From: Pseudobowmanella zhangzhouensis
GTDB lineage: Bacteria; Pseudomonadota; Gammaproteobacteria; Enterobacterales; Alteromonadaceae
Length of the DNA: 64,000 nucleotides
Reading direction: 5' to 3'
Assembly: GCF_042662685.1 (NCBI RefSeq)
Contig: NZ_JBHSYO010000003.1
Coordinates: 62,001-126,000, forward strand
In this document: positions 43,252 to 51,643 of the stretch, piece by piece
Layout of the letters: every line of letters starts with the position of its first letter
How positions within the stretch are numbered: the stretch's first letter is position 1
Notes under the pieces: generated by a model
What the model saw: only the letters and a program-made list of their open reading frames with translations
Database searches by the model: none
Told to the model about the DNA's origin: nothing
Program-made: the position numbers and the translations under genes

Positions 43252-44328
43252 CTATTCGGTATAAACCCGTGGAACTCTGGCCGGCATCGCTGCCAGAGTT
43301 TCGTAGGCTAACGTGCCAGCTTGCTGAGCGACGTGGGCAACCGGAACCTGGCTGCCCCAACACTCGGCCACATCGCCGCAGATAACACCTTTAATATCAG
43401 TAACATCAACACACATCATATCCATCGATACCCGACCAGCAACCGGCGCGCGCTGACCGCGAATAACGACAAACGAATCACAGGTCGTTACACGGGGATA
43501 ACCATCGCCATAGCCAACCGACAAGGTGGCAATCACAGAAGGACGCTGTGCAGTCCAGGTCGCACCATAACCGACGGACTCCCCCGACTGAACCTGATGC
43601 AACGCTATGACACTGGCTTCCAATGTCATTACTGCTTTTAACTGACTCGCTAAGGCATGTTCATAGGCCAGCGGTGACGTGCCGTAAAGCATCAGACCCG
43701 GTCTGGCAATGTGTCCATGGGTCTGCGGCAACGACAACAATGATGCAGAATTGGCGATACTAACAGGTAATCTGAACTGCTGTGCCAGTTGCTGAAACAG
43801 CACCAATTGGCCCTGTGTATGCGGATGATTGAACTCATCCGCGCAAGCCATATGGGTCATCAGCGTCAGACTTCTCACCCAGGGTAAGTTGTTTAACGAA
43901 TTGATTGCCCGGACAACCTCGCTATGTGATAAACCTAACCGGTGCATGCCTGTGTCATATTTAATCCAGACATCAATTGGCTCAGGAATCTTTGCTTCCA
44001 GCGCCCAGGCTAACTGATAGTCAGAGGCAATCAGCATGGTAAGTTGATTGGCAACGATGTCGCCTATTTCACCACGCTCATGGGCACCTTGCAGCAATAG
44101 TACCGGCTTATTAATACCGTTTTGACGTAACTCCAGTGCCTCTGAAAGCATACCCACCGCAAAACCGTCAACCTCTTGCTCAAGCGCACGTCCAATAGCC
44201 GCCGCACCATGTCCGTACGCATCGGCTTTGACGACCGCTAAACAGGCAACACCAGTCGTCTGTTTAGCAAACTGGTAATTGTGTCGGAGGTTGGCAAGAT
44301 TGATTTTGGCCTGGGTTGGTCGGGTCAT
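43252..44328 (-). CDS. alr: Alanine racemase
   Basis: The 358-residue PLP enzyme has the PLP lysine Lys34 in AVVKADAYGHG, the TIM-barrel segments MTHMACADEF and ANSASLLSLPQTHGHIARPGLMLYG, and the catalytic Tyr region ESVGYGATW. The C-terminal beta domain has AGRVSMDMMCVDVTD. It makes D-alanine for peptidoglycan. The gene is 8 bases after the D-amino-acid aminotransferase gene, so both D-amino-acid enzymes are made together. Confidence 0.97.
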   Translation of the reverse strand: MTRPTQAKINLANLRHNYQFAKQTTGVACLAVVKADAYGHGAAAIGRALEQEVDGFAVGMLSEALELRQNGINKPVLLLQGAHERGEIGDIVANQLTMLIASDYQLAWALEAKIPEPIDVWIKYDTGMHRLGLSHSEVVRAINSLNNLPWVRSLTLMTHMACADEFNHPHTQGQLVLFQQLAQQFRLPVSIANSASLLSLPQTHGHIARPGLMLYGTSPLAYEHALASQLKAVMTLEASVIALHQVQSGESVGYGATWTAQRPSVIATLSVGYGDGYPRVTTCDSFVVIRGQRAPVAGRVSMDMMCVDVTDIKGVICGDVAECWGSQVPVAHVAQQAGTLAYETLAAMPARVPRVYTE

Positions 44329-44336
44329 GAACTGCT

Positions 44337-45194
44337 CTAATAATCGTATTTTTGCTGGCCGTATAAGGCAATCACATCCTGCCAGACTTTACCTGGCAGA
44401 CCGTCGCCCACGTTGCGGCCATCCAGCTTTAATACCGGTGACACTTCTTTACTGGAACTGGTCAGCCATATCTCGTCCGCCGCGCGAGCCTGTTGCAACC
44501 CAATTGCCCCTTCCACCACCTGATATTTGTTCTGCTTACGCAGCATGTCCAATAACATCAGGCGGGTTATACCCGGCAAAATATGGTTATCCAATGCGGG
44601 AGTAGAAATAACGTTACCTTGCACAACGAACACATTGGCGCTGCTGAATTCGGTCAGATTTCCCTGGTTGTCATATAACAACGTGTCATTGCCCCCCTGG
44701 GTTACAGCTTGCTGAAAATGCATAACGTTACCCAGCAAAGAGGTGGACTTAATGTGACAGCGCTGCCAACGAAGGTCCTCAGCGCTGACAACCTTTAATC
44801 CCTTCACAGTTTGCGGCGACTCACTTGGCGGCGTAGCAATAGGAAAAACGAACATAAAGATCGTGGGCGAGACATCTTTCGGATAGGCATGAAAACGGGT
44901 GACATCTGCGCCACGACTCACCTGAATATAAACCCCCCAGTTACCCACTGGGTTTTGGGCCAGCAATCCATCAATGGTCTGTTGCCAGTGAGCGTCATCC
45001 CAACCCGTGGTTATCTCAAGCGCAGCCAATCCATTATTCAAACGGGCAAGGTGCGGTCGCAGTCCAACGGTTTTGCCTGCATATGCCGGAATTACCTCAT
45101 ATACACCGTCGCCAAATAAAAATCCCCGATCTAACGGTGAGATACGCGCTTCAGATAATTTGACAAATTCACCGTTTAAAAATGCGACTGACAT
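44337..45194 (-). CDS. dat: D-amino-acid aminotransferase (fold type IV PLP)
   Basis: The ATG at 45194 gives 285 residues starting MSVAFLNGEFVKLSEARI; a TTG three codons earlier is less likely. Class IV aminotransferase features: ISPLDRGFLFGDGVYEVIPAY, the PLP lysine in RCHIKSTSLLGN, LTEFSSANVFVV, PGITRLMLLD and EIWLTSSSKEVSPV. The G-V-Y-E and R-residue pattern fits D-alanine transaminase more than branched-chain aminotransferase or ADC lyase. It links D-alanine and D-glutamate pools and precedes alr on the same transcript. Confidence 0.88.
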   Translation of the reverse strand: MSVAFLNGEFVKLSEARISPLDRGFLFGDGVYEVIPAYAGKTVGLRPHLARLNNGLAALEITTGWDDAHWQQTIDGLLAQNPVGNWGVYIQVSRGADVTRFHAYPKDVSPTIFMFVFPIATPPSESPQTVKGLKVVSAEDLRWQRCHIKSTSLLGNVMHFQQAVTQGGNDTLLYDNQGNLTEFSSANVFVVQGNVISTPALDNHILPGITRLMLLDMLRKQNKYQVVEGAIGLQQARAADEIWLTSSSKEVSPVLKLDGRNVGDGLPGKVWQDVIALYGQQKYDY

Positions 45195-45321
45195 GGCTAC
45201 CAAACATATAAGGTTAAAAGACTGAGCAGTTTATCCTATCTGCGATGCGTTTCGCAGTTCATTTCGCACAGATTTATCCTGCAAATAACTGAAAAGCCAT
45301 AGGATATTGATGAATCGCGGT

Positions 45322-46215
45322 TTAATTGAGGTGGTTAGCAGCAAATCGGCTCAACAAGCGAAAACGCACTTTAGTACCCGGCCTCGCCTGGGCCAGACGA
45401 GCACAATCAGATTCGATTACTGAGCCTATTTTAGGGTAGCCGCCAAGGGTCTGATGTTCCCCCAGCATCACAATCGGTTGTCCGTTATCGGGAATTTGCA
45501 CGGCACCTAATCCCAGCCCTTCAGATACCAGGCGTAATTGACTGGACGGCAGATTAACCCCGGCTAATCTCACCCCCATGCGACCAGATTCAGCACTCAC
45601 AGTAAAGGGCTGAGAAAAAAACACCTGCTTAAGTCCTTTGGGTAGTTGCCGGAACTGATAGCCCGGGACTAACGATAAGGTTAATTGCCACGGATATGTG
45701 AGTCGCTGGGCGAATGGAATGGTTTGGATTGGTATATCGGTAAGGGGATTGCCCTGAATCACGTCGCCATTTTTGTAAGGCCTGCCCTGATTCGCTCCCA
45801 GCTCTTCGCGCACGCTGCATGATGGGCTGGCAAAGCTGGTCGACTCATGTAAGTGCGCCGCCATGCCCAAATAAATATAATTACCTTGCGTCAGCGGACC
45901 AATACGTAAGTGTTGCCCCGCCTTAACTTTAAAAGTGCGATACATAGGCACTCTTACACCATCCAGGTAAATTTGCCCGTGGCCACCGCACAATGCGACT
46001 TGCACAGTCTGTGCGAATCTCAGTTCTATATTGCCCAGCGCCATTTCCACACAAGGAGCCAATGGTTCACGCTTCAGTAACTGATTGACCTGCATCAGGC
46101 TGATTGCATCCACAGCAAAGCAGGGACTGACCCCGTAATGAGATAATCCTGCACGGGTAGGACCTTGCAAGGTGGTTAACGGACCCGCACGTAAAAACTC
46201 AATCAGGGCAGCCAT
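45322..46215 (-). CDS. pxpC: 5-oxoprolinase subunit C (biotin-dependent carboxyltransferase fold)
   Basis: A 297-residue protein of the KipA/PxpC family: LRAGPLTTLQGPTRAGLSHYGVSP near the N terminus, ALCGGHGQIYLDGV, the conserved RVIRG-like region replaced here by LPKGLKQVFFSQPFTVSAESGRMGVRLAG, and the C-terminal PIVMLGEHQTLGGYPKIGSVI. It forms the PxpBC module that, with PxpA, hydrolyses 5-oxoproline to glutamate using ATP. The start overlaps the pxpB end by 13 bases. Confidence 0.93.
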   Translation of the reverse strand: MAALIEFLRAGPLTTLQGPTRAGLSHYGVSPCFAVDAISLMQVNQLLKREPLAPCVEMALGNIELRFAQTVQVALCGGHGQIYLDGVRVPMYRTFKVKAGQHLRIGPLTQGNYIYLGMAAHLHESTSFASPSCSVREELGANQGRPYKNGDVIQGNPLTDIPIQTIPFAQRLTYPWQLTLSLVPGYQFRQLPKGLKQVFFSQPFTVSAESGRMGVRLAGVNLPSSQLRLVSEGLGLGAVQIPDNGQPIVMLGEHQTLGGYPKIGSVIESDCARLAQARPGTKVRFRLLSRFAANHLN

Positions 46216-46856
46216 TGCCTGACCTCACTGATGGTACAGGGAGTAAACCGCACGGTGTCTCCCACATTCAGCATAACCGGCGGCTCAGCCGATCGCTGGA
46301 ATAGCGGCATAGGACAAATACCGATAATATGCCAGCCGGCCGGCGACGCCTGGGGATAGACTGCACTCCAGCGTTCAGCCAGTGCAACCGAGCCAGGCGG
46401 CACACGGGTACGAGGACGCATTCGACGTGGTAACTGGAACGTATCCGGCACACCCGACAGATAGGCAAATCCTGGCGCAAAGCCGATGGCTTCAACCGTA
46501 AATATTTGATTTGAGTGCCAATTAATCAATTGGTCTGAGGATACCTTTAACTGACGACAAACTTCATACAGATCCGGTGCGAATGCGGGGTCATAACACA
46601 CGGGTAAAACATGTTGCGTCGAAGCCAGACGTGCGCTGGCAACGGGTTGCCAGTGGCGAATTTTACGGCGTAAGGTAAATACATCAATTCGTACAGGGTC
46701 AAACTGAACATACACTGATTCAGGGGCGGCAACGGCGTCGATAACGCCAATCTGGCGGAAATTATCCCGTAACCAATGTGCCAGTGCCGACCATTCAAGG
46801 ATGCTGAATTCCCCGTAAATGATCAGACTATTCGCCCCACCCTGCTGAATTTTCAT
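46203..46856 (-). CDS. pxpB: 5-oxoprolinase subunit B (KipI/AHS1)
   Basis: The 217-residue protein shows the AHS1 domain: VLPVCYDPAFAPDLYEVC, FTVEAIGFAPGFAYLSGVP with the family FxPGFxYL motif, PRRMRPRTRVPPGSVALA and SPAGWHIIGICPMPLF. It pairs with PxpC to form the ATP-using part of 5-oxoprolinase. Its ATG overlaps the pxpA stop by one base (TAATG), so translation is coupled. Confidence 0.95.
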   Translation of the reverse strand: MKIQQGGANSLIIYGEFSILEWSALAHWLRDNFRQIGVIDAVAAPESVYVQFDPVRIDVFTLRRKIRHWQPVASARLASTQHVLPVCYDPAFAPDLYEVCRQLKVSSDQLINWHSNQIFTVEAIGFAPGFAYLSGVPDTFQLPRRMRPRTRVPPGSVALAERWSAVYPQASPAGWHIIGICPMPLFQRSAEPPVMLNVGDTVRFTPCTISEVRQWLP

Positions 46857-47581
46857 TAAGTCATCAGCGCCCGGATATCTTTTAGTAATGCCAGCGCCTC
46901 AGGGTTATCGCCATGCACGCATAAACTGTCCGCCTGAACAGCGATAACCGCGCCGCTGGCGGTGGTCACGGTCTGGTGCTCAATCAGCTGCGACGCCTGG
47001 CGCAGCGCATCACTGTGACTCAACACCGCCCCCTCGATCTGACGTGGTATCAGGTCACCGCTGGCGGCGTACTGGCGATCGGCAAACGCTTCAAACAGCA
47101 GCGACAAACCAAATTGTTTCGCTTCACAGCTCAAGACTTGTCCATTAGGCCCAGCCAACACCATCAGAGACAACGACATGTCATATTGCGCCATTGCCTT
47201 GTAAATAAGGTGACGTAATGCTTCATCATGCATCATATCGTTATACAAGGCGCCGTGTGGCTTCACATAGACGAGTTTGCCGCCCTGCACCTTGGCCATG
47301 CCATCCAGTGTACTGAGTTGGTAATGCAGCCACGCTATTAATTCTTGTTCAGACAACGCCATACTGCGGCGACCGAAACCTTGCCGATCCGGATAGGAGG
47401 GATGAGCACCAATTTGAACATTGTGCTCCAGCGCCATGGCGATGGTCCGCTGCATCACAATTGGGTCACCGGCATGCACGCCACAGGCAATATTGGCCTG
47501 ATCAATCAGCGGCATCACCGCGTCATCGGCCCCCATCTGCCAGGCCCCATAACTTTCGCCCAAATCGCAGTTAAGGCGCAT
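46856..47581 (-). CDS. pxpA: 5-oxoprolinase subunit A (LamB/YcsF)
   Basis: The 241-residue protein begins MRLNCDLGESYGAWQMG, the standard LamB/YcsF start, and has NIACGVHAGDPIVMQRT, IGAHPSYPDRQGFGRRSM, YVKPHGALYNDM and FEAFADRQY. It is the hydrolytic subunit acting on the phosphorylated 5-oxoproline intermediate. Its ATG overlaps the stop of the cysteine-synthase-like gene by one base (TAATG). Confidence 0.96.
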   Translation of the reverse strand: MRLNCDLGESYGAWQMGADDAVMPLIDQANIACGVHAGDPIVMQRTIAMALEHNVQIGAHPSYPDRQGFGRRSMALSEQELIAWLHYQLSTLDGMAKVQGGKLVYVKPHGALYNDMMHDEALRHLIYKAMAQYDMSLSLMVLAGPNGQVLSCEAKQFGLSLLFEAFADRQYAASGDLIPRQIEGAVLSHSDALRQASQLIEHQTVTTASGAVIAVQADSLCVHGDNPEALALLKDIRALMT

Positions 47582-48642
47582 TAATCAAGCATCCCCTGCC
47601 AGTTAACTTGTACAGCTTTGGCGCTGGCCTCATCACTGGCATAACGCGTGGTGAGCTGGTCAATTGTTTCAAATGTGGGGCCAAGGCCGCGCCCAGCCAG
47701 GTAGTCAGGGTTATACAGTTTCCCTGCCGAGCGTTCGCCTAAATCACAAGCGAACGTAACAATCGTTTTGCCAGGGCCGCGCTGAATCGCGGCCATCAAT
47801 GCGCCGGCCACATTCAGAGCACTGCTGCTGCCCAGCAAAATCCCATCGTGATCGCGCACATAGCGGGCTATGGTGACAATATCCGCATCACCGATATTAA
47901 TCGCCGTATCAATACGCGCCTGTTTGAAATTATTCACCAGGCGCATAATGCCAATGCCCTCAGTCATCGAGCCGCCATTATTTTTGTATTCGCCATGTTG
48001 CAAAAAGTGATAGACCCCGGAGCCGTCAGGGTCAACCGACCACACTTCAATGTTCGGATTACATTCCTTTAAGTAGCGGGAATTTCCCGCCAATGTCCCA
48101 CCGGTTCCTGCAGAGGACACCAAAATGTCTATCTTGCCGCCGGTTTGCCGCCAAATTTCTGGGCCGGTTTGCAGATAATGAGCCCTGAAATTACTCAGAT
48201 TTTCGAACTGATTTGCCCAAAATGCATCTTCGCGGCTCTCGGCAATACGCCGGGCCTGATGATAAAAGTGATCCTGATTTGCAAATGGGCACGGTGGTAC
48301 CGTCTTGAGCTCTGCGCCAAACAAACTGATTGCCTGCGCTTTTTGTGGTGATTGATCATTCGGCATCACTATTAAAGCATTCAATCCAAACGCTTTCGCC
48401 ACCAACGCCAGGCCGATACCTGTGTTACCGGCAGTGCCTTCTACGATAGTCATGCCGGGTTTGAGTTCACCCGTTTGCATGGCATCGGTAACTATCTGTA
48501 AGGCCGCACGGTCTTTAATCGAGCCCCCAGGATTTTGGAATTCACACTTCACATAAATATCGCTGCCAGATAGCGCCGATAAGCTGGGTATTTTCAGTAA
48601 ATCTGTATTGCCGATTAACTCGGCGATATTATTTGCGCGCAT
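47581..48642 (-). CDS. Cysteine synthase-like PLP enzyme (fold type II)
   Basis: The 353-residue protein has the PLP lysine in CEFQNPGGSIKDRAAL, the AGNTGIGLALVAKAFG loop that binds the substrate carboxylate, and the phosphate-binding SAGTGGTLAG. It belongs to the O-acetylserine sulfhydrylase / cystathionine beta-synthase group but lacks a CBS domain and is about 30 residues longer than E. coli CysK at the C terminus. It is the first gene of the pxpABC operon, coupled by TAATG. This suggests a role near glutathione or 5-oxoproline turnover rather than general cysteine synthesis, which is inference. Confidence 0.88.
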   Translation of the reverse strand: MRANNIAELIGNTDLLKIPSLSALSGSDIYVKCEFQNPGGSIKDRAALQIVTDAMQTGELKPGMTIVEGTAGNTGIGLALVAKAFGLNALIVMPNDQSPQKAQAISLFGAELKTVPPCPFANQDHFYHQARRIAESREDAFWANQFENLSNFRAHYLQTGPEIWRQTGGKIDILVSSAGTGGTLAGNSRYLKECNPNIEVWSVDPDGSGVYHFLQHGEYKNNGGSMTEGIGIMRLVNNFKQARIDTAINIGDADIVTIARYVRDHDGILLGSSSALNVAGALMAAIQRGPGKTIVTFACDLGERSAGKLYNPDYLAGRGLGPTFETIDQLTTRYASDEASAKAVQVNWQGMLD

Positions 48643-48762
48643 TTAACCTAATCGCTCCTGATTCAATTACTTGTATGCTAGCGCGAGGGTCAGTAGAATT
48701 TCCAGTCAGGCGTCGGTTTCTTTCTAACCGGATTACTTTTTCTGAATACGGACATTATTAAT

Positions 48763-49317
48763 TTGCCAACCCAGTTATTTGCCGCTGCAGCGGAATTAAT
48801 TCTGATGATCAACTGTTTTGCCATTTGCCTGGAGTTGCTGGTCGTAAAGCGACTGGCTCCAAGAGTGGCGGCATTGGGTCTGCTTACCGTAGGCATCGCT
48901 GCCTGTTTGGGCGCATTACGCTACACAGGTAGTGATCTAGTGGCCTACCACATTTGGATGAGTGAGATTGCCAGTTACTTTGGAATCGTCGCGTATTTCA
49001 CAGTATTAGCCGGTACCATCAAGCGGGATGATTTCCCATTATATTTGCTGCTGTTGGTATCTATGCTGGGCTATACCCTGCAAATCAGTTGGCTTAAAGA
49101 TGTTGCCATCATAGCTGCATTTGTTATTCAAGGTCTCAGCCTGTATCGCAATAAGGTTCCTGCCTATCACTTTGCTACCGCCTTTATTGCCATTCTAGGC
49201 GCCGGTGCATTGGCGTTAACCGGCATGCAAAGTGCCGGATTATCTGAGAGTTTCTTTCATCTGTTACTGGCCGTGGCAATTCACCAGTATTTCCGCCAGT
49301 ACTCACAGCGCCCTTAA
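48763..49317 (+). CDS. Inner-membrane protein of unknown function
   Basis: A 184-residue hydrophobic protein with about six or seven membrane helices (for example LFAAAAELILMINCFAICLE, VAALGLLTVGIAACLGAL, YFGIVAYFTVLAG, FPLYLLLLVSMLGYTL, FATAFIAILGAGALAL). I do not recognise the family. The frame has no ATG before residue 15; the TTG at 48763 is the best upstream start, with ACGGAC nine bases before it, but the ATG at 48805 is an alternative. Its stop codon abuts the stop of the convergent SRPBCC gene. Confidence 0.65.
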   Translation: MPTQLFAAAAELILMINCFAICLELLVVKRLAPRVAALGLLTVGIAACLGALRYTGSDLVAYHIWMSEIASYFGIVAYFTVLAGTIKRDDFPLYLLLLVSMLGYTLQISWLKDVAIIAAFVIQGLSLYRNKVPAYHFATAFIAILGAGALALTGMQSAGLSESFFHLLLAVAIHQYFRQYSQRP

Positions 49318-49845
49318 TTACTTTTCTACTTGTTGTTTGAGGCCACGCAAGCTGGCCTCAAAATCCGGCCCGATGATTGAGTCCATCACCAACCCCAGGT
49401 AATGATTAACCGGATTGTTACCAAGATCGCCATAATCCGCCCAGACCACCTGAGTGCGCCCCTCATGCTCAATTAACGTGATTTCTCCGGTTGAGACCAT
49501 GTCAAAGCCTTCAAAACGCAACTGGTATAGCAATCGCTTGGGGGCATCAACCAGAATAATTTGCATTTCTCCATTGCCCTGACTCGCACTTTGCCAGCGT
49601 GACAACTGACCAGTTTGGCCGGGCTCGCCGCTATATTCCACCAGCATAGACGCGTCGCGCTGATACCACACCGACCAGCTATGCCACTGCCGAAGATCGG
49701 CAAGCTCAGCAAAAATCACCTCTGGCTTCGCAGCAATATCAATACTACGTTCAACCCGATACTGCGACGGCAACAAAAAGCCGATCCCGGCCAACACTAA
49801 CAACACCAATACGCTGCCCAGCAGAATTTTTCTGATTATATGCAT
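49318..49845 (-). CDS. SRPBCC (START/polyketide-cyclase-like) membrane-anchored protein
   Basis: A 175-residue protein with an N-terminal membrane helix (residues 5-27, ILLGSVLVLLVLAGIGFLL) and a SRPBCC domain: YRVERSIDIAAKPEVIFAELADLRQWHSWSVW, split by a turn, then TQVVWADYGDLGNNPVNHYLGL and a C-terminal helix FEASLRGLKQQVE. Such proteins bind hydrophobic ligands in a deep pocket; the ligand here is unknown. It is probably anchored with the domain in the periplasm. Confidence 0.8.
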   Translation of the reverse strand: MHIIRKILLGSVLVLLVLAGIGFLLPSQYRVERSIDIAAKPEVIFAELADLRQWHSWSVWYQRDASMLVEYSGEPGQTGQLSRWQSASQGNGEMQIILVDAPKRLLYQLRFEGFDMVSTGEITLIEHEGRTQVVWADYGDLGNNPVNHYLGLVMDSIIGPDFEASLRGLKQQVEK

Positions 49846-49956
49846 GGTATTTCTCTCCCTGTTTGGCCTAGCATAGAACGGTTATTAAACCGACAACAAT
49901 ACCTAGTTAATTGAAAATACTGTTTATTTTTCATTGATCAGGTCCAAGGAAAGACT

Positions 49957-51513
49957 ATGCGCCAACTATTGATTGCCAGCCTGATGCTGTTGCTGGCACT
50001 GCCTGCCAGTGCTACCCCCGGAGCGTCCGCGCCAAACCGTCCTGCCGGAGAAGGTGATGGTCCCTTCCCGCGCCTTATTTTACGCGGTGCTAATTATGTC
50101 AGCGGTGAAGGTGCCCCCCTGCAGGGCCCTGTCGATATCGTTATCGAAGGCAATCGCATTGTTCATATCGTCAGCGTGGGAGCACCGGGTGCCCCTATCA
50201 ATCCAAAGTATCGCCCCAAGGCAAAATCGGGAGATAAAGAACTGGACCTGAGCGGTCACACCATTTTGCCTGGTTTTATTGACATGCACGGGCACATTGG
50301 CGGCTCTGCCGATGATATTCCGGCGGAATATGTATTCAAGTTATGGCTGGCTCATGGCATTACCACGGTACGTGAACCGGGTAGTTTCAATGGCCTCGAT
50401 TGGGTATTAGACCACGTCAATCGCAGCGCCCAAAATACCATCACGGCACCACGCATTATCCCCTATCTGGGATTTGGCATGGGGTCCGATGAACCAATTT
50501 CTACGGGGGAACAGGCGCGTAAGTGGGTCAAACAAGCTCGGCAAAAAGGCGCCAAAGGGATCAAGTTCTTCGGTGCCCGTCCGGAGATTATGGCTGCAGC
50601 GTTGGACGAAGCCAAAAAACAGGGGCTGGGCAGTGCTATGCACCATGCACAGCTGAATGTGATGCGCACCAATGTGGTTGATTCTGCGCAAATGGGCCTG
50701 ACCACTATGGAGCACTGGTACGGATTACCGGAAGCCATGTTTGAGGATAAACGCATTCAGCATTATCCCCACGATTACAATTACAACAATGAACAACATC
50801 GCTTTGAAGAAGCGGGCCGCCTGTGGATGCAAAGCGCCGAGCCGGGTTCTGAAAAATGGAATGAAGTGCGCAACACACTTCTTGCTTTGGATTTCACACT
50901 GGACCCCACGCTAACCATCTATGAAGCCAACCGGGATCTGATGCGCGAACAGCGGGCCATTTGGCATGATGACTATACCCTGCCGACCTTATGGGAGTTT
51001 TTCCAGCCCAGCAAACAAGCGCATGGCAGCTATTGGTTTGACTGGACCACACAAAAGGAAATTGACTGGAAGAATAACTTTCGACGCTGGATGAACTTTA
51101 TCAATGATTACAAGAATCATGGTGGGCGGGTCACCACCGGCTCAGATTCGGGCTATATCTATAAAATTTATGGCTTTGGATACATCCGCGAGTTAGAACT
51201 GCTGCAGGAAGCTGGCTTTCATCCACTGGAAGTCATTCAGTCCGCCACACTTAACGGCGCGCAAGCGCTGGGTATGGAGCAACAAATTGGTTCGTTAGCG
51301 GTCGGCAAGCTGGCGGATATGGTCATCGTTGAACAAAACCCGTTGGCGAACTTTAAGTTACTCTATGGAACCGGCCATTTTGTATTGGGTGATAATGGCC
51401 AACCTACCCGCATCGGTGGCGTCAAATACACCATCAAAGACGGCATAATTTACGATGCAAAATCATTACTGGCGGATGTACGTAACATAGTACAGCAGGC
51501 AAAAAAGCCTTAA
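49957..51513 (+). CDS. Secreted amidohydrolase family protein
   Basis: The 518-residue protein has a signal peptide (MRQLLIASLMLLLALPASA) and the amidohydrolase metal site: HxH in FIDMHGHIGG, a lysine in GIKFFGAR, histidines in GSAMHHAQL and TTMEHWYG, and the Asp in VTTGSDSGYI. The C-terminal part returns to the beta-sandwich with LAVGKLADMVIVEQNPL. Related periplasmic enzymes include imidazolonepropionase-like and Xaa-Pro dipeptidase-type hydrolases; the substrate is unknown. AAGGAAAG precedes the ATG and a terminator follows. Confidence 0.88.
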   Translation: MRQLLIASLMLLLALPASATPGASAPNRPAGEGDGPFPRLILRGANYVSGEGAPLQGPVDIVIEGNRIVHIVSVGAPGAPINPKYRPKAKSGDKELDLSGHTILPGFIDMHGHIGGSADDIPAEYVFKLWLAHGITTVREPGSFNGLDWVLDHVNRSAQNTITAPRIIPYLGFGMGSDEPISTGEQARKWVKQARQKGAKGIKFFGARPEIMAAALDEAKKQGLGSAMHHAQLNVMRTNVVDSAQMGLTTMEHWYGLPEAMFEDKRIQHYPHDYNYNNEQHRFEEAGRLWMQSAEPGSEKWNEVRNTLLALDFTLDPTLTIYEANRDLMREQRAIWHDDYTLPTLWEFFQPSKQAHGSYWFDWTTQKEIDWKNNFRRWMNFINDYKNHGGRVTTGSDSGYIYKIYGFGYIRELELLQEAGFHPLEVIQSATLNGAQALGMEQQIGSLAVGKLADMVIVEQNPLANFKLLYGTGHFVLGDNGQPTRIGGVKYTIKDGIIYDAKSLLADVRNIVQQAKKP

Positions 51514-51531
51514 CTCCCTGAATTTTCGAAT

Positions 51532-51557
51532 AAACGCCCAAACCTGGGCGTTTTTTT
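51532..51557 (+). terminator. Rho-independent terminator of amidohydrolase gene
   Basis: AAACGCCCA (51532-51540), loop AACC, TGGGCGTTT (51545-51553), T run to 51557. Confidence 0.9.
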
Positions 51558-51643
51558 ATACCTAAGCCCTACTATTCATGCGGAAATTATTGCGCATCTT
51601 AACTATACCTATGCGCAGAAGATAAAAATGACAGGATGCAGCG

